64,000 nucleotides of DNA from Nocardia sp. NRRL S-836 (GTDB lineage Bacteria > Actinomycetota > Actinomycetes > Mycobacteriales > Pseudonocardiaceae). A model generated the notes under the pieces. It was not told the DNA's origin and did no database searches. It saw nothing but the letters and a program-made list of their open reading frames with translations. A program made the position numbers and the translations under genes. Location of the stretch: NCBI RefSeq assembly GCF_001279525.1, contig NZ_LGDY01000069.1, forward strand, positions 124,001-188,000, given 5' to 3'. Position 1 is the stretch's first letter; each line of letters begins with the position of its first letter. Of the stretch, positions 45,052 to 54,574 are shown one piece after another.

Positions 45052-45908
45052 AGTTCACCGTCGGCATCGCCATGAGCCCGCTCGACCAGCTGACCGAGCT
45101 GGCCCGGTGCGCCGAGGAGTGCGGGTACGCCTCGATCGCGCTGCCGGACTCGTTGTTCTTCTCGGAAAAGGTCTCCGCGGACTACCCGTACACACCGGAC
45201 GGCTCGCGGATGTGGAACGCCGAGACGCCGTGGGTCGACCCGTTCGTGGCCGCCGCCGCGATGGGCGCGGTGACGTCCCGGATCGGCTTCTACACGCAGG
45301 TGCTGAAACTGGGCTCGCGCAACCCGTTGCTGCTGGCCCGCCAGGTCGGCTCGGTCGCTCACCTGACCGGCAACCGCTTCGGGCTCGGCGTCGGGCTCGG
45401 CTGGTCGCCGGAGGAGTTCGAGTGGTGCGGCGTCCCGTTCAAGGACCGCGGCAGGCGGGTCGACGAGATGATCGACGTGCTGAAGCTGGTGCTGGGCGGC
45501 GGAATGGTCGAGTACCACGGCGACTTCTTCGACTTCGACCGGTTGCAGATGTCGCCCGCACCCACCGCGCCGGTGCCGTTCTACGTCGGCGGCCACTCCC
45601 CCGCGGCGTTGAAGCGAGCGGCACGGGTCGGCGACGGCTGGACGTCGGCGATGATCAAGTTCGACGAGCTGAAGGCAGTGATCTCCCGGCTCGGGGACCT
45701 GGGGGCGTTCGAGCGGCCCTTCGAGATCCAGGCGGTGTGCGTCGACCGGTTCGGGCTCGACGGGTACCGGCAGCTGGAGGAGATCGGCGTGACCGACGTG
45801 ATCGTGCTGCCGTGGCTGTTCCACGGCGTCGGGTTCGACGGGTCGGTGGAGGCGAAGAAGGACGGGTTGCGGCGGTTCGCCGACGAGGTGCTGAAGGAGT
45901 TCGCATGA
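45048..45908 (+). CDS. LLM-class F420-dependent oxidoreductase, second copy
   Basis: The 286-residue product has C-A-E-E-C-G-Y near the N-terminus, G-L-G-V-G-L-G-W-S-P-E-E and a P-F-Y-V-G-G-H strand, the markers of the F420-type LLM subfamily TIGR03619. ATG at 45048 overlaps the ltp3 stop. Its place in the ltp operon suggests a sterol redox step, unassigned. It is the second such enzyme within 5 kb. Confidence 0.82.
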   Translation: MKFTVGIAMSPLDQLTELARCAEECGYASIALPDSLFFSEKVSADYPYTPDGSRMWNAETPWVDPFVAAAAMGAVTSRIGFYTQVLKLGSRNPLLLARQVGSVAHLTGNRFGLGVGLGWSPEEFEWCGVPFKDRGRRVDEMIDVLKLVLGGGMVEYHGDFFDFDRLQMSPAPTAPVPFYVGGHSPAALKRAARVGDGWTSAMIKFDELKAVISRLGDLGAFERPFEIQAVCVDRFGLDGYRQLEEIGVTDVIVLPWLFHGVGFDGSVEAKKDGLRRFADEVLKEFA

Positions 45909-46351
45909 CCGCGGTGACCTGGAAGGCGTCAAAGACCGAGACGCCCGCGCGAGTGGCGTCGTGGAGGTCGATGGACGCCGTGACGCGCAAGGCGAAGGAC
46001 GAGTGGCTGGCGTTGTTCGCCGACGACGCCGTGGTCGAGGACCCGGTGGGGCCGTCGATGTTCGACGCCGAGGGCAAGGGCCACCACGGCAAGGAGGGCA
46101 TCGCCGCGTTCTGGGACCTGGCGATCGCGAACGTGGAACGGTTCGAGTTCACGATGCACGACTCGTTCGCGGCGGGCTCGGAGTGCGCGAACGTCGGCGT
46201 GATCTCGGCCTTTCTGCCGGGTGGGGCGCGCGTCGACACCGAGGGCGTGTTCGTCTACCGCGTCGGCGAGGACGGGTTGATCCGGTCGGTGCGCGCGTTC
46301 TGGGAGGCCGAACGCGCGATGGCGACGTTCACCCAGCCCGGAACGGCCTGA
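45905..46351 (+). CDS. SnoaL/ketosteroid isomerase-like protein
   Basis: The 148-residue product has the NTF2-like fold with L-F-A-D-D-A-V-V-E-D-P-V-G, seen in delta5-3-ketosteroid isomerases, and a C-terminal V-R-A-F-W. It could move a steroid double bond from delta5 to delta4, which fits its operon. ATG at 45905 overlaps the LLM stop. Its 3' end overlaps the convergent kinase gene by 23 bases. SnoaL proteins also serve other chemistry. Confidence 0.78.
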   Translation: MTAVTWKASKTETPARVASWRSMDAVTRKAKDEWLALFADDAVVEDPVGPSMFDAEGKGHHGKEGIAAFWDLAIANVERFEFTMHDSFAAGSECANVGVISAFLPGGARVDTEGVFVYRVGEDGLIRSVRAFWEAERAMATFTQPGTA

Positions 46352-47210
46352 GCAGGGCACGCACCTGCTCCGCCGCGCCCCAGTCGTGGTCGAACATGGC
46401 GACGAGGGCGAGGCTTTGGCGCAGCTGGAGCAACGGCATCCGGCCGCGCCAGTCGTCGTCCAGGCCGGTCAGCTCGGCGTACACGGCGAAGAACCGCTCG
46501 GCCTCCGGCGGGTGCGGGGAGCACCACAGGTGCGCCAGGTCGACCTCGGCCCAGGTGTAGGAGACCGCCGGGTCGATTACCGCGGGTGCGCGGTCCGCGG
46601 TGGCGAGGACGTTGTGCGCCCACAGGTCGCCGTGCGTCAGGCACGCCGGGTTCGCCGGCAGGAGGTCGGGCAGCCGGTCGCAGAGGCGTTCCAGGGCTCG
46701 CCGGTCCCGTTCGTCGAGCGCCGCCCGGACGCGCCGTTCCGGCAGCCAGCGCAGCAGGCGGTGCCGCGCGAAGAACTCGTGGCCGTCGGCGGTCCACGTG
46801 TTCACCTGCCGGTAGCGGCCGAGCCAGTTGTCGTGCTCCCAGCCGAACCGGTCGTGCACCGTCGAGGTGTGCAGCCGTGCGACCGCGTGGGCGAGCCGCT
46901 CCCAGAACGCCTCGTCGTCCGGCCGCGGCCGCAGCACGGACAGCACCAGCACGTCCCGCGTCGCCAGGACGACCTCGGGCGTGACGAGACCACCCCGGTC
47001 CCGCAGGACCTGGAGCCCCTCCGCCTCGGCCGCGAACAGGTCGTCCGCGGGCACCTCGGCGAACGACTTGACGAACAGCGGGGAGCCGCCGCGCCGGACG
47101 GCGATGCCCGCGAGTGCCGCGAGCCCGCCGTCGACCGGCTCCACCGCCGTGACGTCGTCCAGTCCCGCTGTGTGCAGGCGGTGGAGCAGCAGGGAGGCTG
47201 CTGTGATCAC
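46329..47210 (-). CDS. Fructosamine kinase/aminoglycoside phosphotransferase-like kinase
   Basis: The 293-residue product has the FN3K layout: L-F-V-K-S-F (ATP-binding Lys), W-E-H-D-N-W-L-G-R, H-G-D-L-W-A-H-N (catalytic loop), and V-I-D-P-A-V-S-Y (metal Asp). FN3K-like enzymes repair glycated amines. GTG at 47210 overlaps the preceding stop. It and the SCO6745-like gene form a two-gene unit within the sterol cluster, with no evident steroid role. Confidence 0.85.
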   Translation of the reverse strand: MITAASLLLHRLHTAGLDDVTAVEPVDGGLAALAGIAVRRGGSPLFVKSFAEVPADDLFAAEAEGLQVLRDRGGLVTPEVVLATRDVLVLSVLRPRPDDEAFWERLAHAVARLHTSTVHDRFGWEHDNWLGRYRQVNTWTADGHEFFARHRLLRWLPERRVRAALDERDRRALERLCDRLPDLLPANPACLTHGDLWAHNVLATADRAPAVIDPAVSYTWAEVDLAHLWCSPHPPEAERFFAVYAELTGLDDDWRGRMPLLQLRQSLALVAMFDHDWGAAEQVRALLRPFRAG

Positions 47211-48022
47211 TGGGCCGTCAGCTTCGCGAAGATCGGTTCGAGCAGCGCGACCAGCTCGGCGAGCTCCTCCTCGGACAGCGCGTCGTACGGAGGGGCGGCC
47301 AGGTCGTCGGTGAGGGCTTCGACGCGGTGCTGAGTCTCCCGGCCGAGGTCGGTGAACCGGCCGTCGGCGTCGACCAGCCCGCGTTCGCGCAGGCCCGCCA
47401 TGACCGCGGCCAGCCGCTCCCCAGGCAGGTGGTGGATGCGGCCGAACGACTCCGGCGGGTGGATGCCCATCGCGATCGCGCTGATGACGTGCGCCTCGGT
47501 GCCGCCGATGCCGTTCGTGACCAGGGCCGCGACGTGCCCGTCGCCGCGGTGCTCGCGCAGCACGGTCGCGGAGTGCCACAGCCGCGTGAGCGGGTCGGCG
47601 GGGATCGGGAGGGTGCGCAGCCCGGCGTACATCACCCGGCCCTCGGTGGGGGCGCTCGTGGCGGCCTTGGTGGTCAGGTCGGCCGCCCGCGGCACGCCCT
47701 CCGAGTCGGCCAGGTCGCCGAGGAGCCGGCGCAGGGCGGTCACGCTGCCCCGTTCCCGTGCGGCGAGGGACTCCTCCGGCGGGATCTTCTCCCAGGCGCT
47801 CGGGATGTGCCGTGCGGCCTCGCCGGGGGCGAAGTTGTAGAACGCCGCGTGCACGACCTCCGCCGGTACCCGTCCCAGCGGTGCGGCGCGGCTGGCGAAG
47901 TAGCCGCCCCAGTAGTTGCGGTGGCCGAGTGCGGCGTACTCCTCGCCGACCTCGTCCGCCAGATAGGTGACGAGGCAGATCGGTTCGAGGAGCTCGTGCA
48001 TGCGGCGGGCGGTGTGGGTCAT
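47207..48022 (-). CDS. SCO6745-family protein
   Basis: The 271-residue product matches the actinobacterial SCO6745 family: R-R-M-H-E-L-L-E-P-I at the start, G-Y-F-A-S-R-A-A-P-L-G, and a C-terminal helical HTH-like part. Function is unknown. ATG at 48022 lies 10 bases from the fadA5 stop, so it may be read through from fadA5. The GTGA overlap links it to the FN3K-like gene. Confidence 0.75.
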   Translation of the reverse strand: MTHTARRMHELLEPICLVTYLADEVGEEYAALGHRNYWGGYFASRAAPLGRVPAEVVHAAFYNFAPGEAARHIPSAWEKIPPEESLAARERGSVTALRRLLGDLADSEGVPRAADLTTKAATSAPTEGRVMYAGLRTLPIPADPLTRLWHSATVLREHRGDGHVAALVTNGIGGTEAHVISAIAMGIHPPESFGRIHHLPGERLAAVMAGLRERGLVDADGRFTDLGRETQHRVEALTDDLAAPPYDALSEEELAELVALLEPIFAKLTAQ

Positions 48023-48032
48023 GCCCTACAAC

Positions 48033-49274
<1,242 letters not shown>

Positions 49275-49290
49275 TCTAGGAGGTGTGCTC

Positions 49291-50517
49291 GTGGGCAAGC
49301 CGCGCATCCCGGAGGGCTTCGACTTCACCGACCCCGACATGTACGCGAACCGCCTGCCGTTCGAGGAGTTCGCCGAGCTCAGGCGGACCGCGCCGATCTG
49401 GTGGAACGCGCACCCGCACGGCCAGGGCGGTTTCGCCGACGACGGGTTCTGGGTGGTGTCGAAGCACGCCGACGTCAAGGAGGTGTCGCGCAACAGCGAG
49501 CTCTTCTCCAGCTGGGAGAACACCGCGATCATCCGGTTCGCCGACGACCTGCCGCGCGACCGGATAGAGATGCAGCGGTTGCTGCTGCTCAACATGGACC
49601 CGCCGGTGCACACCAAGCAGCGCGGCATCATCTCCCGCGGCTTCACGCCCAGGGCGATCAACAGCCTGCGCGCGGCCCTGAGCGCGAGGGCCGAGCAGAT
49701 CGTGACCGGGGCCAAGGAGAGGGGCAGCGGCAACTTCGTCACCGACGTCGCGTGCGAGCTGCCGTTGCAGGCGATCGCGGAGCTCATCGGCATCCCGCAG
49801 GAGGACCGCCGCAAGATCTTCGACTGGTCGAACCAGATGATCTCCTACGACGACCCGGAGATCGACGACGACCCGCTGACCGCCGCGACCGAGCTGCTGG
49901 GCTACTCCTGGACCATGGCCGAGGACCGCAGGGGCTGCCCGCGCGACGACATCGTCACCAAGCTCGTCCAGGCCGATGTGGACGGTGCCGGCCTCAAGTC
50001 CGAGGAGTTCGGCTTCTTCGTGCTGCTGCTGGCCGTCGCCGGCAACGAGACCACCCGCAACGCCATCACGCACGGCATGAAGGCGTTCTTCGACCACCCC
50101 GACCAGTGGGAGCTCTTCAAGGCCGAACGCCCGGCCACCGCGGCCGACGAGATCGTCCGGTACGCCACACCGGTGGTCGCCTTCCAGCGCACCGCGACGC
50201 AGGACACGTCACTGGGCGGGGTGGAGATCAAGAAGGGCCAGCGGGTCGGGCTGTTCTACTCCTCCGCGAACTTCGACGAGGACGTGTTCGAGGAGCCGCA
50301 GCGGTTCGACATCACCCGCGACCCCAACCCGCACCTCGGGTTCGGCGGCAGCGGGGCGCACTTCTGCATCGGGGCGAACCTGGCGCGGCTGGAGATCGAC
50401 CTGATCTTCAACGCGATCGCGGACCACATGCCGGACATCCGGGAGGCCGGGGCACCGCGCCGGTTGCGGTCGGGGTGGTTGAACGGCATCAAGGAGTTCC
50501 AGGTCCACTACAGCTAG
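49291..50517 (+). CDS. cyp125: Steroid C26-monooxygenase CYP125
   Basis: The 408-residue P450 has the I-helix motif A-G-N-E-T-T (250-255), E-x-x-R (E287, R290) and heme ligand C359 in F-G-G-S-G-A-H-F-C-I-G. The N-terminal P-x-G-F-D-F-T-D-P and R-L-R-S-G-W-L-N-G-I-K near the end match Mtb CYP125 (Rv3545c). It hydroxylates and oxidises C26/C27 of cholesterol and cholest-4-en-3-one. GTG at 49291 is chosen since AGGAGG ends 6 bases before; GTG at 49285 is too close. The ferredoxin at 30516 is a likely redox partner. Confidence 0.93.
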   Translation: MGKPRIPEGFDFTDPDMYANRLPFEEFAELRRTAPIWWNAHPHGQGGFADDGFWVVSKHADVKEVSRNSELFSSWENTAIIRFADDLPRDRIEMQRLLLLNMDPPVHTKQRGIISRGFTPRAINSLRAALSARAEQIVTGAKERGSGNFVTDVACELPLQAIAELIGIPQEDRRKIFDWSNQMISYDDPEIDDDPLTAATELLGYSWTMAEDRRGCPRDDIVTKLVQADVDGAGLKSEEFGFFVLLLAVAGNETTRNAITHGMKAFFDHPDQWELFKAERPATAADEIVRYATPVVAFQRTATQDTSLGGVEIKKGQRVGLFYSSANFDEDVFEEPQRFDITRDPNPHLGFGGSGAHFCIGANLARLEIDLIFNAIADHMPDIREAGAPRRLRSGWLNGIKEFQVHYS

Positions 50518-50523
50518 CGGCCT

Positions 50524-50557
50524 GTCCGGTGGTCGGCGAGCTCGCGGGCCACCGGAC
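50524..50557. terminator. Hairpin after cyp125, likely bidirectional terminator
   Basis: GTCCGGTGG at 50524-50532 pairs perfectly with CCACCGGAC at 50549-50557 around a 16-base GC-rich loop. It lies in the 112-base gap between convergent cyp125 and the SDR gene, separating the KstR and KstR2 regulons. Confidence 0.55.
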
Positions 50558-50629
50558 TGGCTCCTGTGCGAGGTGTCCGGCGTCCCGTTCACCGCATGGT
50601 CACGCAGGGACTGCCGGAGCGGTAGGGCT

Positions 50630-51499
50630 TCACCCCTCTGAGGCGCCGTACACCGGAACGGGCCGGTGGCCGGCGACCAGCTCGTGGACCACCGGACCGA
50701 GCTCGTCCGGCGTCCACCGCGCCCCCTTGTCGACCTCACGGCCGCGCTGCCACCCGTCGGCCAGGCAGATCCGGCCCCCGTCGACCTCGAACATCTTCCC
50801 GGTGACGGCACCGGACCCCGCGCTGCCCAGCCACACGACCAGCGGTGACACGTTCTCGGGTGCCATCGCGTCGAAACCGTGCTCCGGGGCGGCCATCGCG
50901 TCGAAGACGTGCTCGGTCATCCGGGTGCGGGCCGAGGGCGCGATCGAGTTCACCGTCACGCCGTAGCGGCCCAGTTCCGCCGCCGCCACCAGGGTCAGCG
51001 CCGCGATGCCCGCCTTGGCCGCCGAGTAGTTCGCCTGCCCGACGCTGCCGAACAGGCCCGCACCCGACGACGTGTTGATCACCCGTGCCTGGACCGCGCC
51101 GCCTGCTTTGGCCACACCGCGCCAGTACGCGGCGGCGTGGTGCAGGGGTGCGAAGTGGCCCTTGAGGTGCACGCGGACGACCTCGTCCCACTCGTCCTCG
51201 GCGCAGTTCACGATCATCCGGTCGCGCACGATGCCGGCGTTGTTGACGAGCACGTCGAGGCCGCCGAACGCCGCCACCGCCGTGTCGATCAACCGGGCGG
51301 CGCCGGCCCAGGTGCCCACGTCGTCGGTGTTCACCACGGCACGCGGGCCGATCAGCGCGGCCACCTCGCCTGCGACGATCGCGGACAGGTCGTTCACCAC
51401 GACCCGTGCGCCCGCCTCGGCGAACGCCAGTGCGTGGGCCCGGCCGAGGCCGCGGCCCGCTCCGGTGACGATGACGACCCGGTCCTCGCACAAGGTCAT
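50630..51499 (-). CDS. SDR of KstR2 regulon (Rv3548c-like)
   Basis: The 289-residue SDR has T-G-A-G-R-G-L-G, N-N-A-G-I-V-R-D, catalytic Ser in N-T-S-S-G-A-G and Y-S-A-A-K, with a C-terminal tail typical of MFE-2-like SDRs. Position beside a second SDR and divergent from echA20 matches Rv3548c. It should oxidise a hydroxyacyl intermediate of ring C/D breakdown. ATG at 51499 overlaps the upstream stop (ATGA). Confidence 0.82.
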   Translation of the reverse strand: MTLCEDRVVIVTGAGRGLGRAHALAFAEAGARVVVNDLSAIVAGEVAALIGPRAVVNTDDVGTWAGAARLIDTAVAAFGGLDVLVNNAGIVRDRMIVNCAEDEWDEVVRVHLKGHFAPLHHAAAYWRGVAKAGGAVQARVINTSSGAGLFGSVGQANYSAAKAGIAALTLVAAAELGRYGVTVNSIAPSARTRMTEHVFDAMAAPEHGFDAMAPENVSPLVVWLGSAGSGAVTGKMFEVDGGRICLADGWQRGREVDKGARWTPDELGPVVHELVAGHRPVPVYGASEG

Positions 51500-52257
51500 G
51501 ACGTACCCCCGTTGTTCTGAGCGGCGGCCAGGAAGGCGGGCACCTCTCCCCCGCCGTGCACGGGCAGGGTCGCGCCGGTGACGTAGGAAGCCAGTGGCGA
51601 GGCGAGGAACACCGCGCACGCGCCGACTTCGTCCGGTGACGCGAGGCGGCCCAGCGGCACGGTGCGCGCGACGGCTTCGACACCGGCTTCGTCGCCGTAG
51701 TGCAGGTGGGACTGTTCGGTGCGCACGAGACCGACGGCCAGCGCGTTGACGCGGACCCTGGGGGCCCACTCGACGGCCAGTGACGCGGTCAGGTTCTCCA
51801 GGCCGGCCTTGGCGGCGCCGTACGCGGCGGTGCCCGGTGAGGGGCGGCGGCCGCTGATGCTGCTGACCATCACGATCGAGCCGCCACCCGGCTGGTCGCG
51901 CATCACGGCGAACGCGGCCTGCGACACCTGCAGCGGTGCCAGCAGGTTCAGCTCGACGACCTTGCGGTGGAAGCGCGGCGATGCCTGGTCGGCCAACGCG
52001 AACGGCGCGCCGCCCGCGTTGTTCACGACCACGTCCAGCCGGCCGTGGCGCGCGACGATCGTGGCGACCAGCGACGAGACCTGCTCGGCATCCCGCACGT
52101 CGCACGGCAGGAACGACGCCCCCGGCACGTCCGCCGGACGCCGGGCGCACGTCACCACCACCGCTCCGGCCCGCAGGAACGCGCGGGTGATGCCCGCGCC
52201 GACACCGCGCACCCCGCCCGTCACCAGGACGACGGATCCGTCGAGGTCGAGTTCCAC
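51496..52257 (-). CDS. SDR of KstR2 regulon (Rv3549c-like)
   Basis: The 253-residue SDR has T-G-G-V-R-G-V-G-A-G, N-N-A-G-G-A, catalytic Ser and Y-G-A-A-K. It corresponds to Rv3549c by position. GTG at 52257 is the start, 38 bases from a KstR2-type site. It and the downstream SDR form a two-gene operon divergent from echA20. The substrate is not proven. Confidence 0.82.
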   Translation of the reverse strand: MELDLDGSVVLVTGGVRGVGAGITRAFLRAGAVVVTCARRPADVPGASFLPCDVRDAEQVSSLVATIVARHGRLDVVVNNAGGAPFALADQASPRFHRKVVELNLLAPLQVSQAAFAVMRDQPGGGSIVMVSSISGRRPSPGTAAYGAAKAGLENLTASLAVEWAPRVRVNALAVGLVRTEQSHLHYGDEAGVEAVARTVPLGRLASPDEVGACAVFLASPLASYVTGATLPVHGGGEVPAFLAAAQNNGGTS

Positions 52258-52294
52258 CGCACACCTACCCCGGTCGCTCCGGCGCTGCTAAGTT

Positions 52295-52312
52295 ACCAAG
52301 CAATCGCTTGGT
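52295..52312. promoter_or_regulatory. KstR2-type operator between SDR operon and echA20
   Basis: ACCAAGC-AATC-GCTTGGT is an inverted repeat with 7-base arms. It shares the CAAG...CTTG halves of the published AnCAAGnnCTTGnT box but has six rather than two bases between them. It sits between divergent starts at 52257 and 52328. Confidence 0.7.
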
Positions 52313-52327
52313 TTGGAAGGCGGTGCG

Positions 52328-53095
52328 ATGGGGATCTCCAGCAGCCACACCGAAAACGGCGTTGTCGAGGTGACCATCGACTTCCCCCCGGTCAACGCGC
52401 TGCCCGCGCGCGGCTGGTTCGAGCTGGCCGACACGATCACGCGCGCGGGCGACGACCAGGACGCGCGGGTCGTGGTGCTGCGCGCGGAGAACCGCGGGTT
52501 CTGCGCGGGCGTCGACCTGAAGGAGATGCAGCGGGCGCCGGGGTACGAGGCACTGGTCGCGGCGAACCGGGGCTGCGCCAGGGCGTTCGGCGCGGTGTAC
52601 GACTGCGCGGTGCCGGTCGTCGCGGCCGTGCACGGGTTCTGCCTCGGCGGCGGGGTCGGACTGGTGGGCAACGCGGACGTGGTCATCGCCTCCGACGACG
52701 CCTACTTCGGCCTGCCCGAGGTCGACCGGGGCGCGCTGGGCGCCGCGACCCACCTGGCCCGGCTGGTGCCCCAGCACCTGATGCGCGCGCTCTACTACAC
52801 CGCCTCGAACGTCACCGCAGCGCAGCTGCACCACCACGGGAGCGTCTACCGCGTGGTCCCGCACGCGGAACTGGACGACGCGGCACGGGAGCTCGCGCAC
52901 GAGATCGCGAAGAAGGACCCGCTGGTGATCCGCAGGGCCAAGGAGGCGATCAACGGCATCGACCCGCAGCGGGTGCACACGAGCTACCGCTTCGAGCAGG
53001 GATTCACCTTCGAGCTGAACCTCACCGGCGCGTCCGACCGCGCCCGGCAGGCCTTCCTGGACGGACACCATGCGCGACAAGCGAATGACGGCTGA
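52328..53095 (+). CDS. echA20: Ring-D hydrolase EchA20
   Basis: The 255-residue crotonase has G-F-C-A-G-V-D-L-K-E-M-Q and F-C-L-G-G-G-V-G-L-V-G-N, with Glu in L-P-E-V-D-R-G-A-L-G. It matches Rv3550. EchA20 hydrolyses the ring D of the HIP-derived CoA ester (HIEC-CoA). GGAAGG precedes ATG at 52328; the ATG at 52313 overlaps the operator's arm and is rejected. It overlaps ipdA by 26 bases. Confidence 0.92.
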   Translation: MGISSSHTENGVVEVTIDFPPVNALPARGWFELADTITRAGDDQDARVVVLRAENRGFCAGVDLKEMQRAPGYEALVAANRGCARAFGAVYDCAVPVVAAVHGFCLGGGVGLVGNADVVIASDDAYFGLPEVDRGALGAATHLARLVPQHLMRALYYTASNVTAAQLHHHGSVYRVVPHAELDDAARELAHEIAKKDPLVIRRAKEAINGIDPQRVHTSYRFEQGFTFELNLTGASDRARQAFLDGHHARQANDG

Positions 53096-53867
53096 CGAGG
53101 TCGTCGGCCGGATCGAGGACGGGATGACCGTCGGCATCGGCGGCTGGGGGTCGCGGCGCAAACCGATGGCCCTGGTCAAGGCGTTGCTGCGCAGCAACGT
53201 CACGGACTTGACCGTCGTCTCCTACGGCGGTCCGGACGTGGGACTGCTGTGCGCGGCGGGGAAGATCAGGAAGCTGGTCTTCGGGTTCGTCTCGCTCGAC
53301 ACCATCGCCTACGACCCGTGGTTCCAACGGGTCCGCGAGACCGGTGCGATCGACGTGCTGGAGCTGGACGAGGGCATGGTGCAGGCCGGGCTCAGGGCCG
53401 CGGCGCACCGGTTGCCGTTCCTGCCGATCCGCGCCGGCCTCGGTTCGGACGTGCTGACGTACGCGCCCGGGATCCGCACGGTCCGGTCGCCCTACGACGA
53501 CGGCGAGGAGCTCGTGGCGATGCCCGCGCTCAAGCTCGACGTGGCGCTCGTGCACCTCAACCGCGCGGACCGGCACGGCAACGCCCAGTACCTCGGGCCG
53601 GACCCGTACTTCGACGACCTGTTCTGCCTGGCGGCGCAGCGGCGCTACGTGTCGTGCGAGCAGGTGGTCGACCGGTTCGAGGGGGCGCCGCAGACGTTGC
53701 TGCTCAACCGGATGATGGTCGACGGCGTCGTGGAGGCACCGGGTGGCGCGGGGTTCACGAGCTGCGTTCCCGACTACGGCCGCGATGAGCAGCTGCAACG
53801 CGAGTACGCCACCGCGGCGGGCGATCCGGAGCGGTGGCCGGGCTTCTACGAGAGGTTCCTGGGATGA
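53070..53867 (+). CDS. ipdA: IpdA: ring-C hydrolase, alpha subunit
   Basis: The 265-residue protein has the CoA-transferase family I fold: G-M-T-V-G-I-G-G-W-G, E-L-D-E-G-M (98-103) in the active-site region, G-L-G-S-D-V and N-A-Q-Y-L-G. It matches Rv3551. With IpdB it opens ring C of COCHEA-CoA. ATG at 53070 overlaps echA20 by 26 bases; the stop overlaps ipdB (ATGA). Neighbours fix the identity. Confidence 0.92.
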   Translation: MRDKRMTADEVVGRIEDGMTVGIGGWGSRRKPMALVKALLRSNVTDLTVVSYGGPDVGLLCAAGKIRKLVFGFVSLDTIAYDPWFQRVRETGAIDVLELDEGMVQAGLRAAAHRLPFLPIRAGLGSDVLTYAPGIRTVRSPYDDGEELVAMPALKLDVALVHLNRADRHGNAQYLGPDPYFDDLFCLAAQRRYVSCEQVVDRFEGAPQTLLLNRMMVDGVVEAPGGAGFTSCVPDYGRDEQLQREYATAAGDPERWPGFYERFLG

Positions 53868-54574
53868 GCGACGTCACGCGTGCCGAGGTCTGCGTCGCGG
53901 CCTGCGCCGACCTGTTCGCCGGTGCCGGTGAGACGCTCGCCAGCCCGATGGGCCTGATCCCCTCGCTGGGTGCCCGCCTCGCCCGGCTCACCGGCGAACC
54001 CGACCTGCTGATCAGTGACGGCGAGGCGTTCCTGCTCACGCCGGAGTCCACTGTGGAGGGCTGGCTGCCGTACCGGAGGGTGTTCGACGTCGTCGCGCAC
54101 GGCCGCAGGCACGTCGTGATGGGCGCCAACCAGGTCGACCGGTTCGGCAACCAGAACATCTCCGCGATCGGCGACCACGCCCGGCCGACCCGGCAGCTGC
54201 TGGGGTTCCGCGGCGCGCCCGGCAACACGGTCAACCACCGCACCAGCTACTGGGTGCCCCGGCACGGTCCGCGGGTGTTCGTCGAGCGGGTCGACGTGGT
54301 GTCCGGCGTCGGCTACGACCACGCCGCCGGGCCGTTCCACGACGTCCACCGGGTGGTCACGAACCTCGCCGTGCTCGACTTCGCGACGCCGGACCACTCG
54401 ATGCGGCTGGTCTCCGTGCATCCCGGCGTGTCCGTGGACGAGGTGCGGCGGCAGACGTCGTTTCCGCTCGCGGCCGACGACGTCACCGAGACCCGGCTGC
54501 CGACCGACGGGGAACTGGAGCTGATCCGCACCAGGCTCGACCCGGATGCCAAGCGGGAGAGGGAGGTTCGGTGA
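53864..54574 (+). CDS. ipdB: IpdB: ring-C hydrolase, beta subunit
   Basis: The 236-residue product is the beta-type CoA-transferase-like subunit: A-S-P-M-G-L-I-P-S-L-G-A-R-L-A, L-L-I-S-D-G-E-A and Q-V-D-R-F-G-N-Q-N. It matches Rv3552 and is coupled to ipdA. IpdAB are hydrolases rather than CoA transferases. ATG at 53864 is the start, and the stop overlaps the ipdC GTG. Confidence 0.92.
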   Translation: MSDVTRAEVCVAACADLFAGAGETLASPMGLIPSLGARLARLTGEPDLLISDGEAFLLTPESTVEGWLPYRRVFDVVAHGRRHVVMGANQVDRFGNQNISAIGDHARPTRQLLGFRGAPGNTVNHRTSYWVPRHGPRVFVERVDVVSGVGYDHAAGPFHDVHRVVTNLAVLDFATPDHSMRLVSVHPGVSVDEVRRQTSFPLAADDVTETRLPTDGELELIRTRLDPDAKREREVR

